A stretch of 64,000 nucleotides of DNA from JBDSLU01 sp963844435. Its GTDB lineage: Bacteria; Acidobacteriota; Vicinamibacteria; Vicinamibacterales; Vicinamibacteraceae. This document shows positions 45,251-54,562 of this stretch, one piece after another. The stretch's first letter is position 1; each line of letters opens with the position of its first letter. The translations under genes and the position numbers were made by a program. The notes beneath the pieces are model-generated. The model saw nothing but the letters and a program-made list of their open reading frames with translations, was not told the DNA's origin and made no database searches. The DNA is taken from the NCBI GenBank assembly GCA_963844435.1, contig CAWJOG010000023.1, positions 62,001-126,000 on the forward strand, given 5' to 3'.

Positions 45251-48200
45251 GTGTACGTCGAGCTGCATGCTGCGTCTGCGTTCTCGTTCCTCGAAGCCGC
45301 CTCCACGCCCGAGGCGCTGGTGGAGCGCGCGGCGGCGCTCGGTCATTCGGCGATCGCCGTGCTCGATCGGGACGGCGTCTACGGCGCGCCGCGCCTGCAC
45401 ATGGCCGCCCGGAAGGCCGGCGTGAAGGCGCTCGTCGGCGCGGAGCTGACCATCCGCACGCAGCAGCAGCCGTACAGCCCGCACCCGCCGAGCCTGTGGC
45501 GGCTGCCGGTGCTGGTCGGCTCGCGCGATGGCTACCGCAACCTGTGCCGCCTGCTCACGCAGATGAAGGCGGGCGCGCCCAAAGGGGAAGTCACGGCGAC
45601 CGGCGGCGCGCTCAGCCTCGAGGATCTCGACGGCGCCACCGCCGGCCTCGTCGCGCTCGCCGGCCGGGCCGTCCTCGGCGGCGCGCGGCACGGCGTCGGC
45701 GGGCTGCTCGATCGCCTGGTCGGCGTGTTCGGGCGCGATCGGCTGTACGTCGAGCTGCAGCGCCACCTGCAGCGCGACGAGGAAGCCGACAACCACGCGC
45801 TCGTCACGCTTGCGTCGGCGTACCACGTGCCGCTGCTCGCGACCAACGGCGTCCGCTTCGCGACGCCGGAGGATCGGCCGCTCCACGACGTCCTCAGCTG
45901 CATCCGCCACAAGACCGACGTCCATCGTGCCGGTCAGCGCCTCGCCCACAACGCCGAGCGCTACCTGAAGTCGCCGGCACAGATGGCGCAGCTGTTCGCT
46001 GATCGGCCGGAGGCGGTGGCCGCCACCCGCGAGCTCGCCGATCGGCTCGACTACACGATGGCCGATCTCGGCTATCGCTTCCCCGACTATCCGGTGCCGG
46101 CGGGGGAGACGCAGGCGTCGTTCCTGCGCAAGGTCGCCGACGTCGGCGCGCGCGAGCGGTACCGCCCGTTCCACGATCGCGCCAGGGCCCAGGTCGGGCG
46201 TGAGCTCGATCTGATCGAGAAGCTGGATCTGGCCGGCTACTTCCTGATCGTGTGGGACCTGGTCAACTTCTGCCGGCAGCACGACATCCTCGTCCAGGGG
46301 CGCGGGTCGGCCGCCAACAGCGCGGTCTGCTACAGCCTCGGCATCACCGCGGTCGATCCGGTCGGCATGGAGCTGCTCTTCGAGCGCTTCCTCTCGGAGC
46401 AGCGCGGCGAGTGGCCCGACATCGATCTCGACCTGCCGAGCGGCGATCGGCGCGAGCAGGTGATCCAGTACGTCTACCAGCGCTACGGGGCGCGCGGCGC
46501 GGCGATGACCGCCAACGTCATCACCTATCGCGGCCGCAGCGCGGCCCGCGAGGTCGGCAAGGCGCTGGGCATCGACACCGGCGACATCGACCGGCTGGCC
46601 AAGGTCATGAACCACTTCGAGTGGCGCGACCCGAACGAGACGATCGCGCGCAACCTGCGCGACGTCGGCCTCGATCCCGGCGACGTGCGCTTCCGTCACT
46701 TCGTCGAGTTGTGGGCGCGGATCCAGGACCTGCCGCGGCACCTCGGCCAGCACTCGGGCGGCATGGTGATCTGCCAGGGCCGCCTCGACGACGTGGTGCC
46801 GCTCGAGCCGGCGTCGATGCCGGGCCGCGTCGTCGTGCAGTGGGACAAGGACGACTGCGCCGATCTCGGCCTGGTCAAGGTCGATCTCCTCGGCCTCGGG
46901 ATGATGGCGGTGCTGCAGGACGCGCTCGCCATCGTCAACCGCTCGACCTCGCCGCCCGTCGATCTGGCGCACCTGCCGCCCGACGATCCCGAGGTCTACC
47001 ACCTGCTGCAGACCGCCGACACGATCGGCGTCTTCCAGGTCGAGTCACGGGCGCAGATGGCGACACTGCCGCGCCTCAAGCCGACGTGTTTCTACGACAT
47101 CGTCGTCGAGGTCGCGATCATCCGGCCCGGTCCGATCGTCGGCCAGATGGTGCACCCGTACCTGAATCGCCGACGCGGCGGCGAGCCGGTGTCCTACCCG
47201 CACCCGTCGCTCGAGCCGGTGCTGAAGCGCACCCTCGGCGTGCCGTTGTTCCAGGAGCAGCTGCTGCGCATTGCGATGGTGGTCGCCAACTTCACCGGCG
47301 GGGAAGCCGAGGAGCTGCGCCGGGCGATGGGCTTCAAGCGATCCGAGGCGCGCATGAAGGCGATCGAGGTGCGCCTGCGCGAGGGCATGGCCAGCAACGG
47401 CATCACCGGCGCCGCCGCCGACGCGATCATCCTGGCCATCTCGTCGTTCGCGCTCTACGGCTTCCCCGAGTCGCACGCCGCCAGCTTCGCGCTGATCGTG
47501 TATGCCAGCGCCTATCTGAAGGCCTACTTTCCGAGCGCGTTCTACGCCGCGCTCCTCAACAACCAGCCGATGGGGTTCTACCACCCGGCGACGCTGGTCA
47601 AGGACGCCCAGCGCCGCGGCGTGCGCTTCCGGCCGATCGACGTGCAAGTGTCGCAGTGGGACTGCGTGGTCGAGGACGACGGCGCCATCCGCATCGGCTT
47701 GCGCTACGTCGACGGGCTGCGGGCGGAGGTGGGGCAGCGGATCGCCCAGCCTTCGCCGTCTGCCTTCGCGGCAACGGCTACGGTGCGGCACGCCGCAATG
47801 CTTCGCTGCCCGAAGTGCGGCAGCGACGACGAGCGGATGATCGAGCGCGAGCAGGGCGCGACAGCCTGGTTCTGCAACCTCTGCGCGCACCCGTTCGAGT
47901 GGCGGGCTGGCCGCGCCGAAGCCGGGTCGGCGAAGACGGACGGCGAAGGCGGGCGTTTCACATCGATCGAGCATCTCGTCGCGGCGACTGGGATCCGCGA
48001 GGACGAGTTGACGACGCTCGCCTCGATCGGCGCGCTGAACGCCTTCGGCTGCGACCGGCGCGAGGCGCTGTGGCAGGTGGCGCGCGCGATCCGGCCGGCG
48101 GGGGCGCTGTTCGACGAGACGCGCGGCGGCGAGCCCGCGGCCGCGCCGCTTGAGCCTCGATCAGGGCCCGTTCGCCTGCCGCGTCCTGCGCCGCCGCCGG

Positions 48201-48748
48201 TGACGCGCGTCGCCGAGCGCCGGGTGAGCGCCGGCGATGGCGGGGCCGTTCCATCGGCGTCCGTGGCGCTGCCGGGCCCGGCGGCGCGCGGCCCGCTGCT
48301 GCCGCTGACGCCGATCGAGCGCGTCGTCGCCGACTACGACGGCACCGGCCTGACGATCGGGCCGCACCCGATGACCTACCGGCGCGCCGAGATGGCGCTG
48401 CGCGGCGTGTTGCGGGCCACCGACCTGCCGAAGGCGCGGGCCGGGCGTCGCGTTCGTGTCGCCGGCGCGGTGATCACGCGGCAGCGGCCGGGGACGGCGA
48501 AGGGCTTCGTGTTCCTGACCATCGAGGACGAAACCGGCATCGCCAACGTGATCGTCCGGCCGGACGTCTACGACGCGCACCGGATGACCGTCGTCGAGGC
48601 CCCGTTCCTGCTGATCGAGGGCATCCTGCAGCAGCAGGAAGGGGTGACGTCGATCCGTGCCGAGCGCCTCTACGTGATTGGCGGCGGCCCCCCCGTCGGG
48701 GAGGCATCCGAGGCGATGCCGCCGGTGCCATCGCGGGATTTCCGGTAG
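45251..48748 (+). CDS. dnaE2: Error-prone DNA polymerase DnaE2 with inserted zinc ribbon
   Basis: Translesion C-family polymerase that acts with ImuA and ImuB. The 1165-residue protein has the PHP domain (from YVELHAASAFSFLEAA), the palm with the catalytic Asp pair in PDIDLDLPSGDR (about residue 390), QGRGSAANSAVCYSLG, thumb and fingers, tandem HhH and a C-terminal OB fold (GFVFLTIEDETGIANVIV). Between the polymerase core and the HhH region sits an extra segment with C853-C856 and C875-C878, a CxxC-x18-CxxC zinc ribbon. The GTG start gives the usual N-terminus. Confidence 0.95.
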   Translation: MYVELHAASAFSFLEAASTPEALVERAAALGHSAIAVLDRDGVYGAPRLHMAARKAGVKALVGAELTIRTQQQPYSPHPPSLWRLPVLVGSRDGYRNLCRLLTQMKAGAPKGEVTATGGALSLEDLDGATAGLVALAGRAVLGGARHGVGGLLDRLVGVFGRDRLYVELQRHLQRDEEADNHALVTLASAYHVPLLATNGVRFATPEDRPLHDVLSCIRHKTDVHRAGQRLAHNAERYLKSPAQMAQLFADRPEAVAATRELADRLDYTMADLGYRFPDYPVPAGETQASFLRKVADVGARERYRPFHDRARAQVGRELDLIEKLDLAGYFLIVWDLVNFCRQHDILVQGRGSAANSAVCYSLGITAVDPVGMELLFERFLSEQRGEWPDIDLDLPSGDRREQVIQYVYQRYGARGAAMTANVITYRGRSAAREVGKALGIDTGDIDRLAKVMNHFEWRDPNETIARNLRDVGLDPGDVRFRHFVELWARIQDLPRHLGQHSGGMVICQGRLDDVVPLEPASMPGRVVVQWDKDDCADLGLVKVDLLGLGMMAVLQDALAIVNRSTSPPVDLAHLPPDDPEVYHLLQTADTIGVFQVESRAQMATLPRLKPTCFYDIVVEVAIIRPGPIVGQMVHPYLNRRRGGEPVSYPHPSLEPVLKRTLGVPLFQEQLLRIAMVVANFTGGEAEELRRAMGFKRSEARMKAIEVRLREGMASNGITGAAADAIILAISSFALYGFPESHAASFALIVYASAYLKAYFPSAFYAALLNNQPMGFYHPATLVKDAQRRGVRFRPIDVQVSQWDCVVEDDGAIRIGLRYVDGLRAEVGQRIAQPSPSAFAATATVRHAAMLRCPKCGSDDERMIEREQGATAWFCNLCAHPFEWRAGRAEAGSAKTDGEGGRFTSIEHLVAATGIREDELTTLASIGALNAFGCDRREALWQVARAIRPAGALFDETRGGEPAAAPLEPRSGPVRLPRPAPPPVTRVAERRVSAGDGGAVPSASVALPGPAARGPLLPLTPIERVVADYDGTGLTIGPHPMTYRRAEMALRGVLRATDLPKARAGRRVRVAGAVITRQRPGTAKGFVFLTIEDETGIANVIVRPDVYDAHRMTVVEAPFLLIEGILQQQEGVTSIRAERLYVIGGGPPVGEASEAMPPVPSRDFR

Positions 48749-48792
48749 CGCACAGCTGGCGTTCGGCCATCCCGGTCCCCGTCGTTGGGGCA

Positions 48793-48798
48793 TACAAT
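48793..48798 (+). promoter_or_regulatory. Possible -10, TACAAT
   Basis: TACAAT about 45 bases after dnaE2. If used, the transcript to the radical SAM gene at 48926 would begin with the hairpin element as a leader of about 120 nt. No -35 is evident. Confidence 0.3.
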
Positions 48799-48818
48799 GA
48801 TGCGCGCTGTTTTGCTAT

Positions 48819-48893
48819 CGGCTGCGCGCTCACGCGCAGCCGAGGCCGCCCATCGGACGTGCGGACTGCTGTTCGCGGCGCTGGGCGCGCCGC
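48819..48893 (+). repeat. Two-hairpin recurrent element
   Basis: Hairpin 1 CGGCTGCGCG/CGCGCAGCCG, loop CTCA (48819-48842). Hairpin 2 GCGGCGC/GCGCCGC, loop TGGGC (48875-48893). It lies between dnaE2 and the radical SAM gene and fills most of their 177-base spacer. Confidence 0.85.
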
Positions 48894-48925
48894 GGCGCCC
48901 GCACGTGGACGGATGAGGTCCGGCG

Positions 48926-50419
48926 ATGAACGTGCTCCTGCTGTCGATGCCGGATTCGTTCGAGCACATGGCGCCCGTCGCCGTGCGCATGCCGAACGGG
49001 GCGCTCACGTCGATCGCCGGCAACGTCGATCCACAGCACCAGGTCGCGGTCGCCGACCTCATCCTCGTGCAGGGCCGCGTGATGGCGACCGTCGATCGCC
49101 TGCTGGCCGAGCGCCAGCCCGACGTCGTCGGGCTGTCGGTGATGACATTCCAGCGACGGACGGCGCTGCGCCTGATCGAGCGGATCAGGCGCCTGCGGCC
49201 CTCGGCATCGGTCGTCGTCGGCGGCTACGATCCGAGCCTCGCGCCGGACGCCTACGAGCCCGACGTCGACTTCATCGTCCGCGGCGAAGGCGAGATCACG
49301 TTCCGCGAGCTGCTGCGTGCCCTCGAGCGAGGGGGCGGCTTCGCGGGAATCGCCGGGCTCGGCTACCGCGACGGCGAGGTGTTCCGCCACACGCCCGACC
49401 GCCCGGTCAGCTCGCTCGACGAGACCGCCATCGCGCCGCCGCGCCGCGACGCCCGCGTCCTCGGCGGCTACACGCTGCTCGGCCGGCCGGTCGACGTCAT
49501 CGAGACCTCGCGCGGCTGCACCTTCGACTGCAGCTTCTGCTCGATCATCGAGATGCGCGGCCGCAACTTCCACACCTACAACTTCGACCGCATCCTCGAC
49601 GACATCCGCGACTGCCGCGACCGCGGCGCCCGGGCGCTGTTCATCGTCGACGACAACATCACGCTCGACGTGAAGCGCTTCGCCGCGCTGTGCCAGGCGA
49701 TCGTCGGCGCCGGGCTGCACGAGCTCGAGTACGCGGTCCAGGCGACGACGGCGTCGATCGCCGATCATGGCGCGACGCTGGCGCCGCTGATGCGGCAAGC
49801 TGGCTTCCGCTACGTGTTCCTCGGGATCGAGAACGTGCTCGAGGACGACCTCGGCTTCCTCAAGGCGTCGGCGAAGAACACGAAGCACGGGAAGGGCGGC
49901 CGCCGCGCCGGCAACGCGACGCTCACCGCCATCGAGCACCTGCACGACAACGACATGTTCGTCGTCGGCGGACTCATCGTCGGCAACCCCGGCGATACGC
50001 GCGACGCCATCGAAGCCAACCTCGCCTTCGCCCGGCGCTACGTGGACTGGCCCTACATCCAGCATCCGACGCCGTACCCGGGGACGCCGATGACGAAGGA
50101 CCTGCGGGCGCGGGGGCTCGTCATCAACGACCGCCTCGAGGAATACGACGGGACGACGGCCGTGGTGCGCAGCGAGGCGGTACCCGCCGAGGAGATCGAG
50201 TTCCTGCGCTGGCGGGCCGAGCGGTGGATCAAGCTGCGCCACTTCCCGCAGGCGCTGCGACACAGCCCGCTGTTCTGCCTGCGCCACGGTCCGGCGATGA
50301 TCCGCCACGTCTTCCGCGGCTCGTCACCCCGTACGTGGTTCGCCCGCGACCCGGCCCGGGCCGCGTTCGCACGCTACCGCGAGCGCCGCGCCGCCGAGCG
50401 CGATCTGGTGACGCAATAG
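48926..50419 (+). CDS. B12-binding domain radical SAM protein
   Basis: The 497-residue enzyme has an N-terminal cobalamin-binding-like domain (about residues 1-150; QPDVVGLSVMTFQRR, VVVGGYDPSLAPDAYE) and a radical SAM domain with the cluster motif GCTFDCSFC (about residue 197) and GIENV in the barrel. The C-terminal 90 residues are Arg-rich. Substrate unknown. The same domain pairing occurs at 16085-17662 but the two are not close paralogues. The gene is convergent with the transglutaminase gene. Confidence 0.85.
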   Translation: MNVLLLSMPDSFEHMAPVAVRMPNGALTSIAGNVDPQHQVAVADLILVQGRVMATVDRLLAERQPDVVGLSVMTFQRRTALRLIERIRRLRPSASVVVGGYDPSLAPDAYEPDVDFIVRGEGEITFRELLRALERGGGFAGIAGLGYRDGEVFRHTPDRPVSSLDETAIAPPRRDARVLGGYTLLGRPVDVIETSRGCTFDCSFCSIIEMRGRNFHTYNFDRILDDIRDCRDRGARALFIVDDNITLDVKRFAALCQAIVGAGLHELEYAVQATTASIADHGATLAPLMRQAGFRYVFLGIENVLEDDLGFLKASAKNTKHGKGGRRAGNATLTAIEHLHDNDMFVVGGLIVGNPGDTRDAIEANLAFARRYVDWPYIQHPTPYPGTPMTKDLRARGLVINDRLEEYDGTTAVVRSEAVPAEEIEFLRWRAERWIKLRHFPQALRHSPLFCLRHGPAMIRHVFRGSSPRTWFARDPARAAFARYRERRAAERDLVTQ

Positions 50420-50460
50420 CGCATCGAGTGCGGCGGCGAGGAAGCCGCGCCGCCGCCGTC

Positions 50461-51424
50461 TTACTGCTGCTGCTGTCTGCTGCTGCTGCTGGAGGTCTAC
50501 GTCCCAGTCAGGCTGGCCGTCGTTCTCTGGCGTCGTCCACGTCATGACCGGCATCAGCTCGCGCGTGAGCACGGCCGTGTCGGCCTGCGACACCTGGACG
50601 GCGACCGCAAGCTCGTTGGCCGAGCGGCCGCGGAAGACGCCCTTGGTCGGCGGCACGTCGGTGTAGTCGCGGCCGATCGCGACGCGGATGTGGCGCGTGC
50701 CGGCGATCACGTTGTTGGTCGGGTCGAAGCCGACCCAACCCAGGCCGGGCAGGAACGCCTCGATCCAGGCGTGGGTGGCGCCGTCGGCCGAGGTGTCGCC
50801 GGAGCCGTGGAACAGGTAGCCGCTCACGTAGCGGGCGGGGATGCCGCGCCGCCGCACGCACGCCAGCATGACGTGGGCGAAGTCCTGGCACACGCCTTCG
50901 CCGCTTTCGAGCGCGTGATCGAGCGGCGAGTCGACGCCGGTGACCTGCTGGCGGTAGGTGAAGCGGCGGTGAATCGCCTCGCAGATGGCCAGCATCTCCG
51001 ACAGCGGGTCGCGGCGGTCGCCGTTCGCCAGCGTCGCATCGAACGCCTTCAGCAGCGGCGTCTCGAGCGTGAACGGGCTGGCCTGCAGGAACTCCCAGTG
51101 CGACTGCGAGTGCTCGATGGCCTCGACCTGGGTCCACGCCTCGACGGGCAGCGACGTCGGCAGGCTCGGCGCCCCGACGAACTCGACGATCGCCTCGGCG
51201 ACGATGGTGAGCTGGCCGTGCCGGCCGGGGATGTCGAAGTGATGGACGATGTTGCTCAGCGGATCCCGATACGCGGTGACCGTCGCCCGCGGCGTCGTCG
51301 TCAGCTCGAAGCCGAGACAGCGCTGGAATTGCTCGGTGCGGGGCTGCATCCGCACCTCCATCACGCTCTCGCTGATCGGGTTGTCGTAGGTGAATCGGGT
51401 CAGGTGGCGGACGGTGTACTGCAT
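50461..51424 (-). CDS. Transglutaminase-like protein of the ATP-grasp/alpha-E operon
   Basis: About 310 residues: an N-terminal bacterial transglutaminase-like domain (YTVRHLTRFTYDNPISESVMEVRM) and the transglutaminase core with the Cys in GEGVCQDFAHVML, the His in THAWIEAFLPG and the Asp in GFDPTN. The protein ends in a run of CAG codons. The frame given continues to 50324 over the next gene, but in the adjacent CAG phase a TAA at 50461 ends it, with one stray A inside the repeat. The start ATG lies 4 bases after the alpha-E stop. Confidence 0.85.
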
Positions 51425-51428
51425 GACG

Positions 51429-52388
51429 TCAGACGAGCGCGGCGTCGAGGTGATACCCAATGAAGGTTCGGTATGTCGCAGCATGGATCTCTCCGCACTG
51501 ACGGCTGATGCCGTTCAGGAACGTCTGCAGGCTGTCGTCCACGATCTCGTCGAGCTGCGCGTAGTGCAGCGACGCGCGCAGGCGGCCGGCGAGGCGCTCC
51601 GGCCGGCCGGCGTTCTCGCGGCCGGAGAGCCGGGTGATGCCGCGCAGCGCCGCCTCGACTTGCTCCACGGCGAAGCGGATCGAGCGCGGGAACTCGGGGT
51701 CGAGCAGCAGGAAGTCGGCGATCCGTCGCGCGTCCATGCGGGCGGTGAAGCGTCGTGTGTAGGCCTCGAGCCCCGTGCACGAGCGCAACAGCGCCGTCCA
51801 TTCGGCGACGACTTCGGGTGCGACCTCGCCGTGCCGCAGATCCGGGAAGGCGCGGACGTGCGTGTCGAGCAGCGCCGAGTAGGTGAGGGCGCGCTCCAGG
51901 AAACGGCCCAGCTCGAGGAAGTAGTAGCCCTCGCCGCGGTTCATCGTCGCGGTGGTGAGCCCGATGAACTGGTGGCAGTCCTCGATCACGCCGCGCAGGA
52001 ACTGGTGCGGCTGGTCCTGCCAGGACGCGTCTTCGGCGGTGCGCCGCACCGTCCAATAGAGCCGGTTGATCCGCTCCCAGAGATCCGCGCTGATCTGCTC
52101 GCGGATCTGGCGCAGGTTCTCGCGCGCCGAGTGGATGCTCGAAGCAACCGACTCCTTGTTGCCGCGATCGAGCGCGAGCTGATGGACGAGGGCGACGACG
52201 TCGCTGGTCCCGCCGTCCACCATCGTCGCCTGCAGGCTGTCGAAGACGCGATGCCAGTGGCGGCCGGACGACTCCGGCGTGCTGTCGAGCGACAGGTAGG
52301 TGTTCACGTCGACCAGCCGCGCGGTGTGCTCGGCCCGCTCCAGATAGCGGCCGGTCCAGTAGAAGGCGTCGGCGACGCGTGACAGCAT
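51429..52388 (-). CDS. Alpha-E domain protein (DUF403)
   Basis: The 319-residue all-helical protein matches DUF403/alpha-E (MLSRVADAFYWTGRYLERAEHTARLVD at the N-terminus, RGEGYYFLELGRFLERA in the middle). It is nearly always encoded between a circularly permuted ATP-grasp enzyme and a transglutaminase, as here, and is thought to assist peptide-bond formation or hydrolysis in a small-peptide pathway. The ATG at 52388 is preferred over a GTG at 52406 because it gives the family start. Confidence 0.9.
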   Translation of the reverse strand: MLSRVADAFYWTGRYLERAEHTARLVDVNTYLSLDSTPESSGRHWHRVFDSLQATMVDGGTSDVVALVHQLALDRGNKESVASSIHSARENLRQIREQISADLWERINRLYWTVRRTAEDASWQDQPHQFLRGVIEDCHQFIGLTTATMNRGEGYYFLELGRFLERALTYSALLDTHVRAFPDLRHGEVAPEVVAEWTALLRSCTGLEAYTRRFTARMDARRIADFLLLDPEFPRSIRFAVEQVEAALRGITRLSGRENAGRPERLAGRLRASLHYAQLDEIVDDSLQTFLNGISRQCGEIHAATYRTFIGYHLDAALV

Positions 52389-52415
52389 GCGGCTACTCTC
52401 CAGCACCGGCTACCG

Positions 52416-53876
52416 CTACTCCAGCACCCAGGTGTCTTTGCTGCCGCCGCCCTGGGACGAGTTGACGACCAGCGATCCGCGCCGCAGCGCGACGCGCGTC
52501 AGCCCGCCCGGCACGGTGGTCGCCTGGCCGCTGAACAGGACGTAGGGCCGCAGGTCCACGTGGCGGCCCTGGACGCCGTCGTCGAAGAGGCAGGGGACAC
52601 GCGACAGCGCGAGCGTCGGCTGGGCGATGTAGTTGCGCGGGTTGGCCTCGATGCGGGCGCGGAACTCGGACCGCTCGGCCTTGGTGCTGTGCGGCCCGAT
52701 CAGCATCCCGTAGCCGCCAGATTCGCCGACCGCCTTGACCACCAGGCTCTCGAGGTTGTCGAGGACGTGCTGGCGATGCGTGGCGTTGTGCAGCAGGAAC
52801 GTCTCGATGTTCGGCAGGATCGCGTCCTGCTGCAGGTAGAACCTGATCATCTGCGGCACGTAGGCGTAGACCGCCTTGTCGTCGGCGACGCCGGTGCCGA
52901 CGGCGTTGGCGAGCGACACGTTGCCGGCGCGGTAGGCGTTGAACAGGCCGGCGACGCCGAGCTGCGAGTCGCGCCTGAAGGCGAGGGGATCGAGGAAGTC
53001 GTCGTCGACGCGGCGGTAGATGACGTCGACGCGGCGCGGGCCGCCGGTGGTCCGCATGTAGACCACGTTGTCGTGCACGAACAGGTCGCGGCCTTCGACC
53101 AGCTCGACGCCCATCTGCCGCGCGAGGAAGGTGTGCTCGAAGTAGGCGGAGTTGTGGACGCCGGGCGTGAGCACGACGATGGTCGGGTCGTTCGGACGCG
53201 GCGCCAGCGCCCGCAGCGTGCCCAGCAGCTGCTGGCCGTAGTGATCGATCGGGCGGACGCGATAGCGTGAGAAGAGGCCCGGGAAAACCCGCTTCATCAC
53301 CTGCCGGTTGGCGAGCATGTAGGACACGCCGCTCGGCACGCGCAGGTTGTCCTCGAGGACGGCAAAGCCGCCGTCCTCGACGCGGACCAGGTCGGTGCCG
53401 GCCACCGACACGTAGGTGTCGCGGCGCACGCGCACGCCGCACATCTCGCGCCGGTAATGCGGACAGCTGTAGACCAGCTCGCGCGGGACGATGCCTTCCG
53501 CGAGGATCCTGCCCTCGTGATAGATGTCCTTCAGGAACAGGTTGAGGGCGAGCAGCCGCTGCGCCAGCCCACGCTCGACGACGCTCCACTCGGCGCCGGT
53601 GATGATCCGCGGCAGGATGTCGTAGGGGAAGATCCGCTCGGTGCCTTCGTCGTTGCCGTAGACCGTGAAGGTCACGCCCTGGTTCAGGAAGGCGCGGTCG
53701 GCGGCCTGCTGGCGGTGCCGCCACTCGGTCGCCGGCAGCTCGAGCAGGCGGTCGAACAAGAGGCGATAGGCGTCCCGCGGCGCATGGCCGGGGGCGAACA
53801 TCTCGTCGAAAGACGCGTCGAGCTCGTAGTGGGCGAACAACGATGCCGCCGTCTGCGAGGGCGGGGGCCGCAGCAT
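52416..53876 (-). CDS. Circularly permuted ATP-grasp protein (DUF404/DUF407)
   Basis: The 486-residue predicted peptide ligase carries family landmarks: GVTFTVYGNDEGTERIFPYDILPRII, CPHYRREMCGV, VLEDNLRVPSGVSYMLANR (ATP-grasp metal site region) and VVKAVGESGGYGMLIGP. Enzymes of this group are predicted to form amide bonds with ATP, from comparative genomics. It is the first gene of the three-gene unit with alpha-E and transglutaminase. The product is unknown. Confidence 0.92.
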   Translation of the reverse strand: MLRPPPSQTAASLFAHYELDASFDEMFAPGHAPRDAYRLLFDRLLELPATEWRHRQQAADRAFLNQGVTFTVYGNDEGTERIFPYDILPRIITGAEWSVVERGLAQRLLALNLFLKDIYHEGRILAEGIVPRELVYSCPHYRREMCGVRVRRDTYVSVAGTDLVRVEDGGFAVLEDNLRVPSGVSYMLANRQVMKRVFPGLFSRYRVRPIDHYGQQLLGTLRALAPRPNDPTIVVLTPGVHNSAYFEHTFLARQMGVELVEGRDLFVHDNVVYMRTTGGPRRVDVIYRRVDDDFLDPLAFRRDSQLGVAGLFNAYRAGNVSLANAVGTGVADDKAVYAYVPQMIRFYLQQDAILPNIETFLLHNATHRQHVLDNLESLVVKAVGESGGYGMLIGPHSTKAERSEFRARIEANPRNYIAQPTLALSRVPCLFDDGVQGRHVDLRPYVLFSGQATTVPGGLTRVALRRGSLVVNSSQGGGSKDTWVLE

Positions 53877-53960
53877 GTGCTAGTAGGCCTCTGCACCCGT
53901 GGGCGCGTCAACAGCGATGATGGCCCTCAGACCGACAAGAATGTCGACAACGGGGACCGA

Positions 53961-54464
53961 TCAGCCACGAAAGTTACCAAACTGAAGCTCCAGGCCGAAG
54001 TCGTGCGCCTTGAGCGTACGGATTGCCGCCTGGAGGTCGTCCTTCGACGGCGAGGTGACGCGGACCTGGTCGCCCTGGATGGAGGCCTGCACCTTCTTGA
54101 GACCCTGGTCCTTCAGGTACTTGACGATCGCCTTGCCGGCTTCGCTCTCGATGCCCTGTTTGAGCTTGACGACCTGGCGGACGGTGCTCCCCGCGGCCGG
54201 TTCGATCTCGCCGAGATCCATGTTCTTGACCGGCACGTTGCGGCGGATCAGGCGCGTCTGCAGGATCTCCCAGACCGCGCCGACCTTGAAGGCATCCTCG
54301 GCGGTCAGGACGAGCGTGCTGTCCGCCTTGACGAACTCGATGGCGGCAGGCGAGCCCTTGAAATCGTAGCGCTGCGCGATTTCCTTGCGCGCCTGGTTGA
54401 GGGCGTTGTCGACCTCCTGGAGGTCGACGGTGGAGGTGATGTCGAACGATGCGCTGGCAGCCAT
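53961..54464 (-). CDS. yajQ: YajQ family nucleotide-binding protein
   Basis: The 167-residue DUF520 protein matches throughout, from FDITSTVDLQEVDNALNQA through YDFKGS to the end FGNFRG. Xanthomonas YajQ binds cyclic di-GMP and works with a LysR-type regulator. Whether this one does is not known. It stands alone: the ATP-grasp gene upstream on the map reads away, and the recurrent element follows its start side. Confidence 0.95.
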   Translation of the reverse strand: MAASASFDITSTVDLQEVDNALNQARKEIAQRYDFKGSPAAIEFVKADSTLVLTAEDAFKVGAVWEILQTRLIRRNVPVKNMDLGEIEPAAGSTVRQVVKLKQGIESEAGKAIVKYLKDQGLKKVQASIQGDQVRVTSPSKDDLQAAIRTLKAHDFGLELQFGNFRG

Positions 54465-54479
54465 GTCAGTCTCTTTTTG

Positions 54480-54546
54480 GCGGCCGCGCCCTCACGCGCG
54501 GCCGCAAGCGGCGCCTCGAGCGGGCGGCTGCTGTTTCGCCGCCCGC
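54480..54546 (+). repeat. Recurrent element, rearranged copy
   Basis: Hairpin 1 GCGGCCGCGC/GCGCGGCCGC, loop CCTCAC (54480-54505), is typical. The second stem GCGGGCGGC/GCCGCCCGC (54520-54546) has a 9-nt loop instead of TGGGC. It lies between the amidohydrolase stop and the yajQ start. Confidence 0.75.
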
Positions 54547-54562
54547 GCGCCGCGCAGTGGGC

